From: an uncultured Carboxylicivirga sp.
GTDB taxonomy: Bacteria > Bacteroidota > Bacteroidia > Bacteroidales > Marinilabiliaceae
Direction: 5' to 3'
Length of the DNA: 64,000 nt
Assembly: GCA_947503525.1 (NCBI GenBank)
Contig: CANNEA010000001.1
Location: 62,001 to 126,000, forward strand
Made by a program: the position numbers and the translations under genes. Shown piece by piece: positions 35,917 through 44,177 of this stretch. Under the pieces are notes generated by a model. That model searched no databases and was not told the origin of the DNA. It saw only the letters and a program-made list of their open reading frames with translations. How positions within the stretch are numbered: position 1 is the stretch's first letter; each line of letters opens with the position of its first letter.

Positions 35917-37479
35917 CTAATTATTTGATGGTGTATTCATCATATTGCTTAATACATCTTCTAAATTAAATTTAGCTGGTTTCTGGCGTGGCGGGTACTC
36001 TATAAAGGTCTCCACCATTTCACTTACCTTAGTCTGAGCTGGTACTGCTAAGAACTGAGCCACACGCTCCATCCATTCATAATAACCATTGGCATCTGTT
36101 GACGCTCTTTCGTATGGATCCATCTGTAAATCAAAGATCAAAGGAACCCGCAATGCTATAAATGGCTCCATCCAAACTCTGAATTGATGAGCTTTTTGTT
36201 CCATAAAAACTAACTTCCATCTGCCGTATCGATAAGCGACCAAATCGCCATCATCACTCCAATAAAAGAACTCGTTCCTTGGCCACTCATAGTCCGTATT
36301 GGGTTCTATTAGGTTTGGCAAAAGATTGTAACCATCAATGTGAACCTTATAAGTCATATCATCAATTGTGTGTCCTTTCTTAAGTTTATCTTTTATATCA
36401 TCTTCACCTACGGCTGCCATTAAGGTTGGCAACCAATCAGTGTGCGAGGTTATGCCATTTTCTATCTGTCCTGCTTTGATTTTTTCCGGCCAACGTATGG
36501 CAAATGGAACACGGTAGGCACCTTCCCAGTTGGTGTTTTTTTCTCCACGGAAAGGCGTTGTTCCTCCATCGGGCCACATGTTAAAGTGTACGCCGTTATC
36601 TGTAGTGTATATAACAATGGTATTTTCTGTAATGCCTAATTCATCTAATTTATTCAATAATATACCTATCTGGTCATCGTGCTGAATCATACCATCCGCA
36701 TAGATGTTTAAGCCCGATTTGCCTTTATATTCATCTGGTACATGCGTGTGGTAATGCATACGTGATGGATTAAACCAAACAAACCAAGGCGTTTCTTCAT
36801 CTTCTTTTCGCTCGATGAAGTCTAATGTGGTATCTAAAAACTCCTGATCAATGGTTTCCATTCGTTTCTTAGTTAGTGGTCCAGTGTCTTCGACTTTGTC
36901 ATCAGCATTTGATTTAATAACACCTCTAGGACCAAATCTTTCTTTGAATTCTGGATCTTGAGGGTAGTTAGAATGTTCAGGCGCCTCCTCCGCATTTAGG
37001 TGGTAAAGGTTTCCAAAAAACTCATCAAACCCATGTGCTGTCGGAAGAAATTCATCTTTATCTCCTAAATGATTTTTGCCAAATTGTCCGGTAGCGTAAC
37101 CATGTGGCTTTAATAAAGTTGCCAGCGAAGGGTCTTCTTTTCGAATTCCTAAATCGGCCCCTGGTAATCCAACTTTAGTTAAGCCTGTTCTAACCGGCAT
37201 TTGTCCGGTAATAAATGCAGAACGCCCTGCAGTACACGACTGCTCAGCGTAATAATCAGTAAATTGTACGCCTTCATTGGCAATGCGGTCAATATTTGGA
37301 GTTGTATACCCTATCATACCTTTATTGTTATAACTAAGATTAGATATTCCGATATCATCCGCCATTATGACTAAAATGTTTGGTGTTTTGCTCTCTTGTG
37401 TAAATGCGACAAGTGGAAGCACTGTGGTCAGTAAAAAATATAATACAGTCTTTTTTATACCTTTTTTGTTTTTTATCAT
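35917..37479 (-). CDS. secreted arylsulfatase (family S1)
   Basis: A 520-residue exported sulfatase of the alkaline phosphatase superfamily with a signal peptide (KKTVLYFLLTTVLPLVAFTQ). The early metal motif MADDIG (ILVIMADDIGISN) and the formylglycine signature CTAGR (within YAEQSCTAGRSAFITG) are intact, and TTDNGVHF supplies the second metal pair. The Cys-x-Ala-x-Arg form needs oxidation by an anaerobic sulfatase-maturating enzyme or FGE, not seen in the window. It lies 114 bases downstream of an AraC gene in the same orientation and convergent with the GH2 gene, suggesting a sulfated-glycan module. Confidence 0.93.
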   Translation of the reverse strand: MIKNKKGIKKTVLYFLLTTVLPLVAFTQESKTPNILVIMADDIGISNLSYNNKGMIGYTTPNIDRIANEGVQFTDYYAEQSCTAGRSAFITGQMPVRTGLTKVGLPGADLGIRKEDPSLATLLKPHGYATGQFGKNHLGDKDEFLPTAHGFDEFFGNLYHLNAEEAPEHSNYPQDPEFKERFGPRGVIKSNADDKVEDTGPLTKKRMETIDQEFLDTTLDFIERKEDEETPWFVWFNPSRMHYHTHVPDEYKGKSGLNIYADGMIQHDDQIGILLNKLDELGITENTIVIYTTDNGVHFNMWPDGGTTPFRGEKNTNWEGAYRVPFAIRWPEKIKAGQIENGITSHTDWLPTLMAAVGEDDIKDKLKKGHTIDDMTYKVHIDGYNLLPNLIEPNTDYEWPRNEFFYWSDDGDLVAYRYGRWKLVFMEQKAHQFRVWMEPFIALRVPLIFDLQMDPYERASTDANGYYEWMERVAQFLAVPAQTKVSEMVETFIEYPPRQKPAKFNLEDVLSNMMNTPSNN

Positions 37480-37593
37480 TATTAATCAGTATTCAACTTG
37501 GAAATACATGACAAAGATATGATGAGTATACATCGCTATTGTGCAACGAAAGTGACTAGATATGTCGTGAATACGTCAAGAGTTGTGTGTAGT

Positions 37594-38571
37594 TTATTTA
37601 TTAAGTAAACTTGATGGGGAGTAACCAAATTGATCTTTAAATATTTTTGAAAAATGACTAGTCGATGTATATCCCATTTTAAAACTGACATCGGTAATTG
37701 AAAGGCGTTGCTCTAATATCATATGCCTGGCTTGTTCAAGACGAACTTGCTTTCGATAACTGGTCATGTCGATTCCATGATACCCCTTAAATAATCGTTG
37801 CAGTTTTCTTATGCCAATGGAGAGTTTATCTGATAACTCTAATATTTTTATATGCTCATCTGTTGATTCAAGTAACATTTTTTCTGCCTCATATAATGTA
37901 TTGAGATCATCCTGATGAATGAAGCTGTTCTTATCTGATTTATTGCTTTGTTGTTTGTATACTTGCTCAAGTGCTAGTACAATCAGTTCTTCCGATTTAT
38001 TAATGATATATCCTTTAGTAAATGCGTTTTCAATTTCATAACAGGATAATTGATGAAGCACTTTTTGTACTTCAGAAGTGAACGGGAATTTATAGCACCA
38101 CTGCTCATCCTTTTGCAATTGTTTATTTATTTCATTGGGTAAGGTGTAGTAGCTGCATAGCGACATGAGTTTTTCGGCTCTTATGAATAATTGTATCTGC
38201 TTAAACCTGGTGTAAGCTGGAACGATGTTGCTATAGGAATAATGTTTGTTAAAGAATAAGAGGTAATTCTGAATACCTGATTGAGATGTTTCGTCTTCAG
38301 TAAATATATAATTCGGCTGATTGAAGACATATATGAGTGAGAAATGATGTATGCTTTCATCTTCCTCAATTTTTCGATTAATCGTAAAATCCTGAAACAG
38401 GTTAAACTCACCATCCTGTAAGATAATTCCTTTGGTAAAGAGATTTCTTGAAATTTGACCATTGCCAATATGTTTAGGGATAGGCATGATATTATTCTCA
38501 ATGGTGCCTCCCAATTGAGTAGCTAATTCATTCAGTTGAGATTTTGTTTTGGTGATTTTAAAATGCAGCAT
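37594..38571 (-). CDS. AraC-family transcriptional regulator
   Basis: A 325-residue regulator with an N-terminal sensing region of unrecognised type (about 1-215) and a C-terminal double helix-turn-helix (about 225-325: KILELSDKLSIGIRKLQRLF, then ITDVSFKMGYTSTSHFSKIFKDQFGYSPSSL). The second-helix FKxxFGxSP-like ending is typical. It is upstream of and co-oriented with the sulfatase gene and probably controls it, and perhaps the GH2 gene; the ligand is not predictable. Confidence 0.92.
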   Translation of the reverse strand: MLHFKITKTKSQLNELATQLGGTIENNIMPIPKHIGNGQISRNLFTKGIILQDGEFNLFQDFTINRKIEEDESIHHFSLIYVFNQPNYIFTEDETSQSGIQNYLLFFNKHYSYSNIVPAYTRFKQIQLFIRAEKLMSLCSYYTLPNEINKQLQKDEQWCYKFPFTSEVQKVLHQLSCYEIENAFTKGYIINKSEELIVLALEQVYKQQSNKSDKNSFIHQDDLNTLYEAEKMLLESTDEHIKILELSDKLSIGIRKLQRLFKGYHGIDMTSYRKQVRLEQARHMILEQRLSITDVSFKMGYTSTSHFSKIFKDQFGYSPSSLLNK

Positions 38572-38808
38572 GCTATTTGGCTATAATTTTATTTCTTTTA
38601 CAATAACGCAATTTACAAACTAATCACTTAATGTAGATATTGTTATTCCAATGGTAGTTAAAACTGAAGGATATAGTTCTAGACCTTTTGCTACCCTAGA
38701 ATCTGCTATAGCATTGGTACTAGAATGGAAGTTCAAATTCTGAATATTCAACCATGCAATTGTATTCGCTAATAAGTTGACTATCTTTAAAAATAATGTG
38801 GGTTCTCT

Positions 38809-38955
38809 CTATTTTTTGATATTAATAAATGGGCGATAAATATCAAAGTCGGGTAAATCTAAGCTCATACGTAAACATTCAGTCATTTCTTTGATACCTG
38901 TTTTGCCTGCTATGCAATCCAACTCTATTTGTAGAAAATCAATATTCATATTATA
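38809..38955 (-). pseudogene. possible remnant of a decayed gene
   Basis: An open minus-strand frame of about 47 codons without a plausible start, ending ...LDLPDFDIYRPFINIKK and a stop. Its composition reads like real protein. The neighbouring bases to about 39090 keep coding-like reading only if frameshifts are allowed. No family was recognised and chance is possible. Confidence 0.2.
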
Positions 38956-39107
38956 GCCTATAAACCTGACATGCAGATAAGCCTTCTTGTTGCAAAATCA
39001 TTATCGATTAAAGAGTAGATGTGGTAATTGTAATCACTGAGATTTAAGTTATACCTTGGAAAGTTAAGTTCATCTTTCCAAGATAACTACTACGGTACAG
39101 AAACAAA

Positions 39108-39136
39108 AAAGCCTGATAGTCAAACTATCAGGCTTT
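39108..39136 (-). terminator. intrinsic terminator behind the tRNA-Leu remnant
   Basis: A 13-bp stem (AAAGCCTGATAGT with ACTATCAGGCTTT, 3-base loop) with a T run on the minus strand. It lies just past the tRNA 3' end, as expected for the terminator of a tRNA gene transcribed leftwards. Confidence 0.8.
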
Positions 39137-39140
39137 ATAT

Positions 39141-39160
39141 TGGTACCCGAGGCGGGACTT
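39141..39160 (-). other. tRNA-Leu 3'-end remnant (candidate att site)
   Basis: The minus strand reads AAGTCCCGCCTCGGGTACCA, which closely resembles the T-stem, acceptor and CCA end of tRNA-Leu(UAA) (E. coli leuZ ends CCGCTCCGGGTACCA). The rest of the tRNA is missing: upstream, the T-loop sequence departs at once (TTCAAAAG instead of TTCAAG) and no D- or anticodon arm follows. Such an isolated 3' end is what integration of a mobile element into a tRNA leaves. The tRNA identity is inferred from remembered tRNA-Leu sequences. Confidence 0.7.
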
Positions 39161-39915
39161 TTGAATTGTCCGTAACGCTTATGTTTTCAGTATTTTATAA
39201 TTGTCAATGATTTGTGTTCACTGGATGTTCACTATTGAACCAAATGACTACAAACAAAGATAAATATAAATGATGGTTATAAAAAGGCTTTGTGCAAATA
39301 CCTGTCGGGAATCGAAGGTGTTATTTAATGTGCAGTTAATCAAATGATTGTGGTGCTGCATGAAATGTGGTTAACCTAATTGTTCATTTTAATCAATCTG
39401 GAGGAGTTAAATGTTTAAATTGGACCAAAGACTGGACCATAAGGGTATATTTAAAGAGTTTTAATACCGATTCTTATAAATCTTAAGAAAGTGTAGCTGC
39501 AGCCTTACCACTTATATAAGCTTTTCCAAAAAATGCTCAGCCTCTTAACTCCAGTCTTCTAATGTTTTTCTTAATAGGTGTACTAATGCTATGCAATTAA
39601 TGTAGTCTTAATGAAATTGATTTGAAATTAGTAATCAGTATTTTTATAACTCTGCTAGTATTAACACTAATAATTTTAGCTGAAACCATTTTTTTTGTAA
39701 AAACTATAGGGTTTATTAAAATTGAGATTCTGAAATTAAATAACAATCGACGGTTCCATGAAGCTATCAAAACAATTTTTACTTAGATAAGGTATGATTG
39801 AGTTGTAGAGTTCTTATCTATGATTAAAAACTATTTCACCTACCAATATTGCTCTCTCACCTTTTTAATTGTGCACTTCACATACATTCCTAATACTAGC
39901 ACTACATGTAGAGTG

Positions 39916-39923
39916 TAATTTTG
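39916..39923 (+). promoter_or_regulatory. candidate -7 box of the OM barrel/LytS genes
   Basis: TAATTTTG matches TAnnTTTG about 40 bases before the ATG at 39964. No -33 element was recognised. Confidence 0.4.
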
Positions 39924-39963
39924 TATCATATTATTCACTTAATTATCATTCAACAAATTAAAC

Positions 39964-40500
39964 ATGATGAAGAAAATAATTTTAATAGCCGGTTTGACTT
40001 TTCTCCTACTAAATTCGAATGCCCAAAAAAAGAAACAATTTGGTGTGCGTGCTGGATATTTGGCGTCTTATATGACTCTTAATGGAGAAATGTTGGGACA
40101 CGCCAACGACAATTATTTCGTTACTATTTACAGAGACACTAATATTTTTCCATTTCTTCATTTTCAATCAGGACTTGAATATACAAAAATGGGAGGGTCA
40201 TTCAATAATCATTCACACTACATCAACTACTTGGGTGTTCCATTAGGTTTAAAAGCTAAAGTAGGGCCAATATATGCATTGGGGGGTGCATCATTCAATA
40301 TTAAACTATCAGAGAATACCTCCTTTCCTAATACTCCTTTTATGGGAACTAGCAAATGGTATGATACAAATGCCTTTATAGGTGCCGGATTAGAAATTCT
40401 TATTTTTACATTTGATGTAAAGTATATTCATGGTCTTACAGACATCAATAATGGTTTAAAAAACAATGGATATCAAATTGGCTTAGGCCTTCGGTTTTAA
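39964..40500 (+). CDS. outer-membrane beta-barrel protein (PF13568-like)
   Basis: A 178-residue exported barrel protein. It has a signal peptide (MKKIILIAGLTFLLLNSNAQ), then alternating strands (FGVRAGYLASYMTL, FLHFQSGLEYTKMGG, NYLGVPLGLKAKVG, AFIGAGLEILIFTFDVKYIHGL) and ends in the outer-membrane GLGLRF with terminal Phe. This matches the small PorT/OMP_b-brl_2 barrels of Bacteroidota. It is followed by a LytS/LytTR pair in the same direction, which may respond to or control it. No specific function can be assigned. Confidence 0.85.
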   Translation: MMKKIILIAGLTFLLLNSNAQKKKQFGVRAGYLASYMTLNGEMLGHANDNYFVTIYRDTNIFPFLHFQSGLEYTKMGGSFNNHSHYINYLGVPLGLKAKVGPIYALGGASFNIKLSENTSFPNTPFMGTSKWYDTNAFIGAGLEILIFTFDVKYIHGLTDINNGLKNNGYQIGLGLRF

Positions 40501-40543
40501 TCCTTAATTAGCCACATCTATTAACCACGAAGAACTAATAAAT

Positions 40544-41587
40544 ATGATTCGATACGATTTTTATAATGATAGTGTTAAAAATTTGGCTGTAATATCCGCT
40601 ATATACTCACTATTCATTAACACGAACAACACTATTGCTCTAATTCATAATTTTATAACTAATTCCGAAATAAATCAGAGCTTATATCAATGGATGCTGG
40701 GAATAAGCATGGTTTTTTTTATATCCTTTGCAACATTAGTTGTTAATTTACATATACTCCCAAGCTTCTCAACACATTCGAAAACCGCTAAATTTTTAAA
40801 AAATTTTATCGTTAACGTCCTACTCTATATTATCTTTGTTTTCACTTTCTATTTCATTGAGAGACAAATCAATATATATGAATCAGATCGAGTAATTCCG
40901 CACCTGTTTGGTTGGACTGTAGTGTATGTTATTAGTTTATTTATTTACAACATGGTAAAGTATCAACGCAATAGAAAGCTTGAGCAAAAAGAAAAAGAAA
41001 TATTAATCACTGAGAAACTTAAAAGTGAATTAAACGAAATTAAGGCGGTGATAAACCCACACTTTTTGTTTAATTCATTGAACACATTAAATGCATTAAT
41101 TAAAATTGACTCAGATAAAGCAAGTATATTTACAACACACCTTTCTAGGCTCTATCGTTATATATTATCTAATAGGAATAAAGATCTTATAACGATTAAA
41201 GAAGAATTGTTCTTCATCAATGACTATGTTGAGCTTTTAAAAATTAGATACAAGAATTGTTTTGATATAAACATTAATATAAAGGATAATCAGCTAAACT
41301 TCCTGATACCGCCATTGTCATTACAACTTCTTATTGAAAATGCAGAAAAACACAATACATTTACGGAAGCATCGCCGTTAATGGTATCAATTTCCATTGA
41401 AAATGAATACTTAATTGTTTCTCATCCTTTAATGGAACGAAAAGCAAAAATTAATAGCATGGGTAATGGTTTATCCTCCCTTACAAAAAGATGTAGAATT
41501 CTCTTTAAGAAAGATTTGTACATCATAAAAAACAAAAATTTCATAGTGAAAGTACCCTTGTTTACAACTGGTGAAAATCATCTTTAG
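40544..41587 (+). CDS. LytS-type sensor histidine kinase
   Basis: A 347-residue kinase of the His_kinase (PF06580) family. Four transmembrane helices precede a short coiled linker. The phospho-acceptor motif INPHFLFNSLNTL has His173, and the ATP-binding part has the PPLSLQLLIENAEKH (N box) and GNGLSSLTKR (G box) segments. It starts 43 bases after the barrel gene and 50 bases before its LytTR regulator, forming one transcription unit convergent with the efflux operon. Confidence 0.92.
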   Translation: MIRYDFYNDSVKNLAVISAIYSLFINTNNTIALIHNFITNSEINQSLYQWMLGISMVFFISFATLVVNLHILPSFSTHSKTAKFLKNFIVNVLLYIIFVFTFYFIERQINIYESDRVIPHLFGWTVVYVISLFIYNMVKYQRNRKLEQKEKEILITEKLKSELNEIKAVINPHFLFNSLNTLNALIKIDSDKASIFTTHLSRLYRYILSNRNKDLITIKEELFFINDYVELLKIRYKNCFDININIKDNQLNFLIPPLSLQLLIENAEKHNTFTEASPLMVSISIENEYLIVSHPLMERKAKINSMGNGLSSLTKRCRILFKKDLYIIKNKNFIVKVPLFTTGENHL

Positions 41588-41637
41588 ATCTATTTAATCA
41601 CACTGATATTATTAAGAAACTTTTAACTATAAACAAT

Positions 41638-42396
41638 ATGAACGTAGTAATAATAGAAGATGAATGGGCCGCTCAAGAACAAATAAAATCGATGCTATCA
41701 GATTTGGATGAAGATATTAGTATAGTACAAGTCATAGACTCTGTTAAACATGCCATTGAATTCTTCCAAAAACAACCTATCATTGATTTGATTTTCATGG
41801 ATATCCATCTTAATGACGGAAACTCACTTGAAATATTTAATCAAGTTGATATTACATCTCCAATTATATTTACAACAGCATATGATCAATATGCTATTCA
41901 GGCATTTAAACACAATAGTATAGATTATCTATTAAAACCAATTGTTCCTGAAGATATTAAACAATCGATAAACAAATACAAATCATTAAACCCCGATTCT
42001 AATCGACCACTTCTTGAATCAATTTACAAGAGTTTATCTGAGTCAAAAGATACCGCATATAAAAATTCATTTTTAATTCAAAAAAAGGATCGATTATATC
42101 CTATTGATAGTGACAATATTGGCGCTTTTTATATCGTGGATAGTTTAGTTAAGTGTCTTACGTTCGACAAAGAGATTCATACTATACCCCATACACTAGA
42201 TGAGCTTGAGAAAATACTTAGGCCATCCCTTTTCTTTCGTGCTAATCGACAATATATACTTAACAGAAAAGCAATAGAACATCTAAGTATTCACTACAAT
42301 GGAAAACTAAAAGTACAGTGCAATATTAATTTAAATTCACCTATTATGGTCAGTAGGCTTAAGAGTAATGATTTAAAAGCTTGGCTTGATATTTAA
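41638..42396 (+). CDS. LytTR-family response regulator
   Basis: A 252-residue regulator: receiver domain (about 1-120) with acidic pocket Glu7-Asp8 and phospho-acceptor Asp55 (LIFMDIHL), and a LytTR DNA-binding domain (about 145-250: FLIQKKDRLYPIDSDNIGAF, LFFRANRQYILNRKAIEHL). It is the partner of the preceding kinase. Its stop lies 9 bases from the stop of the convergent efflux-operon barrel, and its targets may include the neighbouring outer-membrane or efflux genes. Confidence 0.94.
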   Translation: MNVVIIEDEWAAQEQIKSMLSDLDEDISIVQVIDSVKHAIEFFQKQPIIDLIFMDIHLNDGNSLEIFNQVDITSPIIFTTAYDQYAIQAFKHNSIDYLLKPIVPEDIKQSINKYKSLNPDSNRPLLESIYKSLSESKDTAYKNSFLIQKKDRLYPIDSDNIGAFYIVDSLVKCLTFDKEIHTIPHTLDELEKILRPSLFFRANRQYILNRKAIEHLSIHYNGKLKVQCNINLNSPIMVSRLKSNDLKAWLDI

Positions 42397-42405
42397 TAAA
42401 CACTA

Positions 42406-43524
42406 TTAGAAAGCTTCATTTACACCAAAATAGATTCCGCTTTCGCCCTCTCTGTTCACTCCAATATCTAACCTTAAAAGGGTTCGCTTATTTTTATATA
42501 GAAAGAAACGCGGACCTGCTCCGAAACTTGTTTTAAAATCATTGAATAAGCCATGGCCAGATTCATTATGTCCAACATTCCCAGTCAATGCAAATGCGGC
42601 TAATTCCCAACGTCTACTAATTGGTTGGCGATATTCCATTTGCACTACGTAAAGGTGATCATCAATATATCTTCCCTTAAAATATCCGCGTGCAACATCT
42701 GCCCCTCCATAATATGCTTTCGCTTGAAAAGGCGAATCACCAAATGTCAGACGCGAATATACCTGTAAGGCTAATATTTTGTTATTACCTAGATTGAGAT
42801 ACTTACGAGCATCTAAAAAATAGGTATTGAAACTGTGTGTACTTCCTAAAGTTTTACTAGTGAAATTGGTGTTAAATTGATAAAATCCTCCTCGTAATGG
42901 TGAGAATTTATTATCCCTGCTATCTATATTTAAAACAATACCAACTCCTACTAAAGTTGCCCCATTAGAGCCTGCAACTTGATCAGAATCAAGGATTCCT
43001 CCATTCGTTACTTCGGTAACATTGAAGTCTGAAAAATTAAACGCGAAACCAAAATTGACATTACTTGGTAAACTTTTAATAAACTTTGCCTCAAGCGAAA
43101 TTTCAGTCTGATTATAGTTTTCTTCAGCCGTTTTAGGTGTGTTTGGCCCTATACCCCAAAATAAGTTTGGAAAAACTTTATACCTGAATTTTGTATCCAA
43201 AAAATATTTCTCATAATTAAAATATATTTGCGGCTGAACTTCAACTATAAGCTGTTTGTTAAGCGTATATATAGCACTTGCTAATACAGTAGAGTTTAGC
43301 ACCTCCGAATTACTCTTTCCTGTCTTAAAGAACATTTGCATTCCGCCACCGAAAGCAAAGTTTGTTTCAGGACTATAAAAGGCAATGGGAACTAACAGTG
43401 TACTTACATTTCTATAGGCAATTGTATCCGATTGAACAGCTTGCTCTTTGATATCACTATTTTGTCCGGAACAAACAAGTGATAAAAACAGCAATAATAT
43501 TGATATAGTAGAACGCATCATCAT
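42406..43524 (-). CDS. BamA/surface-antigen-family outer-membrane protein
   Basis: A 372-residue exported barrel without POTRA domains. It has a signal peptide (RSTISILLLFLSLVCSG), FAFGGGMQMFF, the ...NFGFAFNFSDFN strands, LNIDSRDNKFSPLRGGFYQFN and a C-terminal strand pair (DIGVNREGESGIYFGVNEAF). These match the C-terminal domain of Omp85 (Bac_surface_Ag). The start is coupled to the upstream barrel gene (TAATG overlap). It is the last gene of the efflux operon; a role in the same envelope process is inferred. Confidence 0.85.
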   Translation of the reverse strand: MMMRSTISILLLFLSLVCSGQNSDIKEQAVQSDTIAYRNVSTLLVPIAFYSPETNFAFGGGMQMFFKTGKSNSEVLNSTVLASAIYTLNKQLIVEVQPQIYFNYEKYFLDTKFRYKVFPNLFWGIGPNTPKTAEENYNQTEISLEAKFIKSLPSNVNFGFAFNFSDFNVTEVTNGGILDSDQVAGSNGATLVGVGIVLNIDSRDNKFSPLRGGFYQFNTNFTSKTLGSTHSFNTYFLDARKYLNLGNNKILALQVYSRLTFGDSPFQAKAYYGGADVARGYFKGRYIDDHLYVVQMEYRQPISRRWELAAFALTGNVGHNESGHGLFNDFKTSFGAGPRFFLYKNKRTLLRLDIGVNREGESGIYFGVNEAF

Positions 43525-44177
43525 TAAAAGAAAAATTGATCTAGATAAATTTGAAAATTAAAATTGAATTGTAATTCAGATACCTTATAAGTTTCTGAAC
43601 TATTGCTATGCAAGACTGTATTATTACGATCAATGTAAAGTTTTGAAGCAGTATAAGCAAGAGACATTCCAAATCCAACATTTTCACTAATAATATACGT
43701 AAAACCGAAACCAGGAATTATTCCATAACCCTTTCCATAAACCTCTTCATTTGAAATTATTGAAGAACCGTCAATTATTTCATTTTGATTATAGATTGCC
43801 GTATAATGTGGTGTTATTTCAGCATAAAGAGCTGCTGCACCCTTCTTAGCAAAATATAAACGACTCCATAAGCCAATGAGAAAGCTTTCAGAATCCAATT
43901 TGATGTTTGCTTTATCAAAATCCGTTTTGGATAAAGCAAAGTTAACCCCAAGCGCCCAATCATCTTTTAGGAATACTCCACTTTTCGTACCAATTCTATA
44001 TCCAGTTGTCTTTATTGATCCTCCAGAGCTGACATCCACATATTGATTTGATATATTACCATACAGATTTGATAATATCCTACCTTTTATAAAAATGGAG
44101 GAATCTTGTGTTTGTGCTTGTATGCTGTTTGCAATTAGAAACAGCAAAAAAGTATATATTGTAACTTTCTTAATCAT
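43524..44177 (-). CDS. outer-membrane beta-barrel protein of the efflux operon
   Basis: A 217-residue exported barrel with a signal peptide (KKVTIYTFLLFLIANSIQAQ) and alternating strands (GYRIGTKSGVFLKDDWALGVNFALSK, GIIPGFGFTYIISENVGFGMSLAYTAS), ending LQFNFNFQIYLDQFFF with terminal Phe. It resembles small porin-like barrels such as PF13568/OmpW types; the exact family is uncertain. It abuts the cyclase stop, and its stop overlaps the following barrel's start. Confidence 0.8.
   Translation of the reverse strand: MIKKVTIYTFLLFLIANSIQAQTQDSSIFIKGRILSNLYGNISNQYVDVSSGGSIKTTGYRIGTKSGVFLKDDWALGVNFALSKTDFDKANIKLDSESFLIGLWSRLYFAKKGAAALYAEITPHYTAIYNQNEIIDGSSIISNEEVYGKGYGIIPGFGFTYIISENVGFGMSLAYTASKLYIDRNNTVLHSNSSETYKVSELQFNFNFQIYLDQFFF

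Larger units (their letters stand above)
38572..39963. other. gene-poor 1.4-kb region with a tRNA scar and decayed sequence
   Basis: No intact gene is supported across nearly 1.4 kb, which is unusual in this otherwise compact window. It contains a tRNA-Leu 3'-end fragment with its terminator (39108-39160), short direct repeats (39215-39233 and 39421-39439), an inverted repeat CTTGGAAAG/CTTTCCAAG (39054-39081) and a possible broken coding frame on the minus strand (38809-38955). Confidence 0.7.

Noticed and set aside
39411-39464. A 17-codon frame with a good ribosome-binding site (GGAGG then ATG at 39411)
   Set aside because: Too short, no recognised peptide and within decayed sequence; likely chance.
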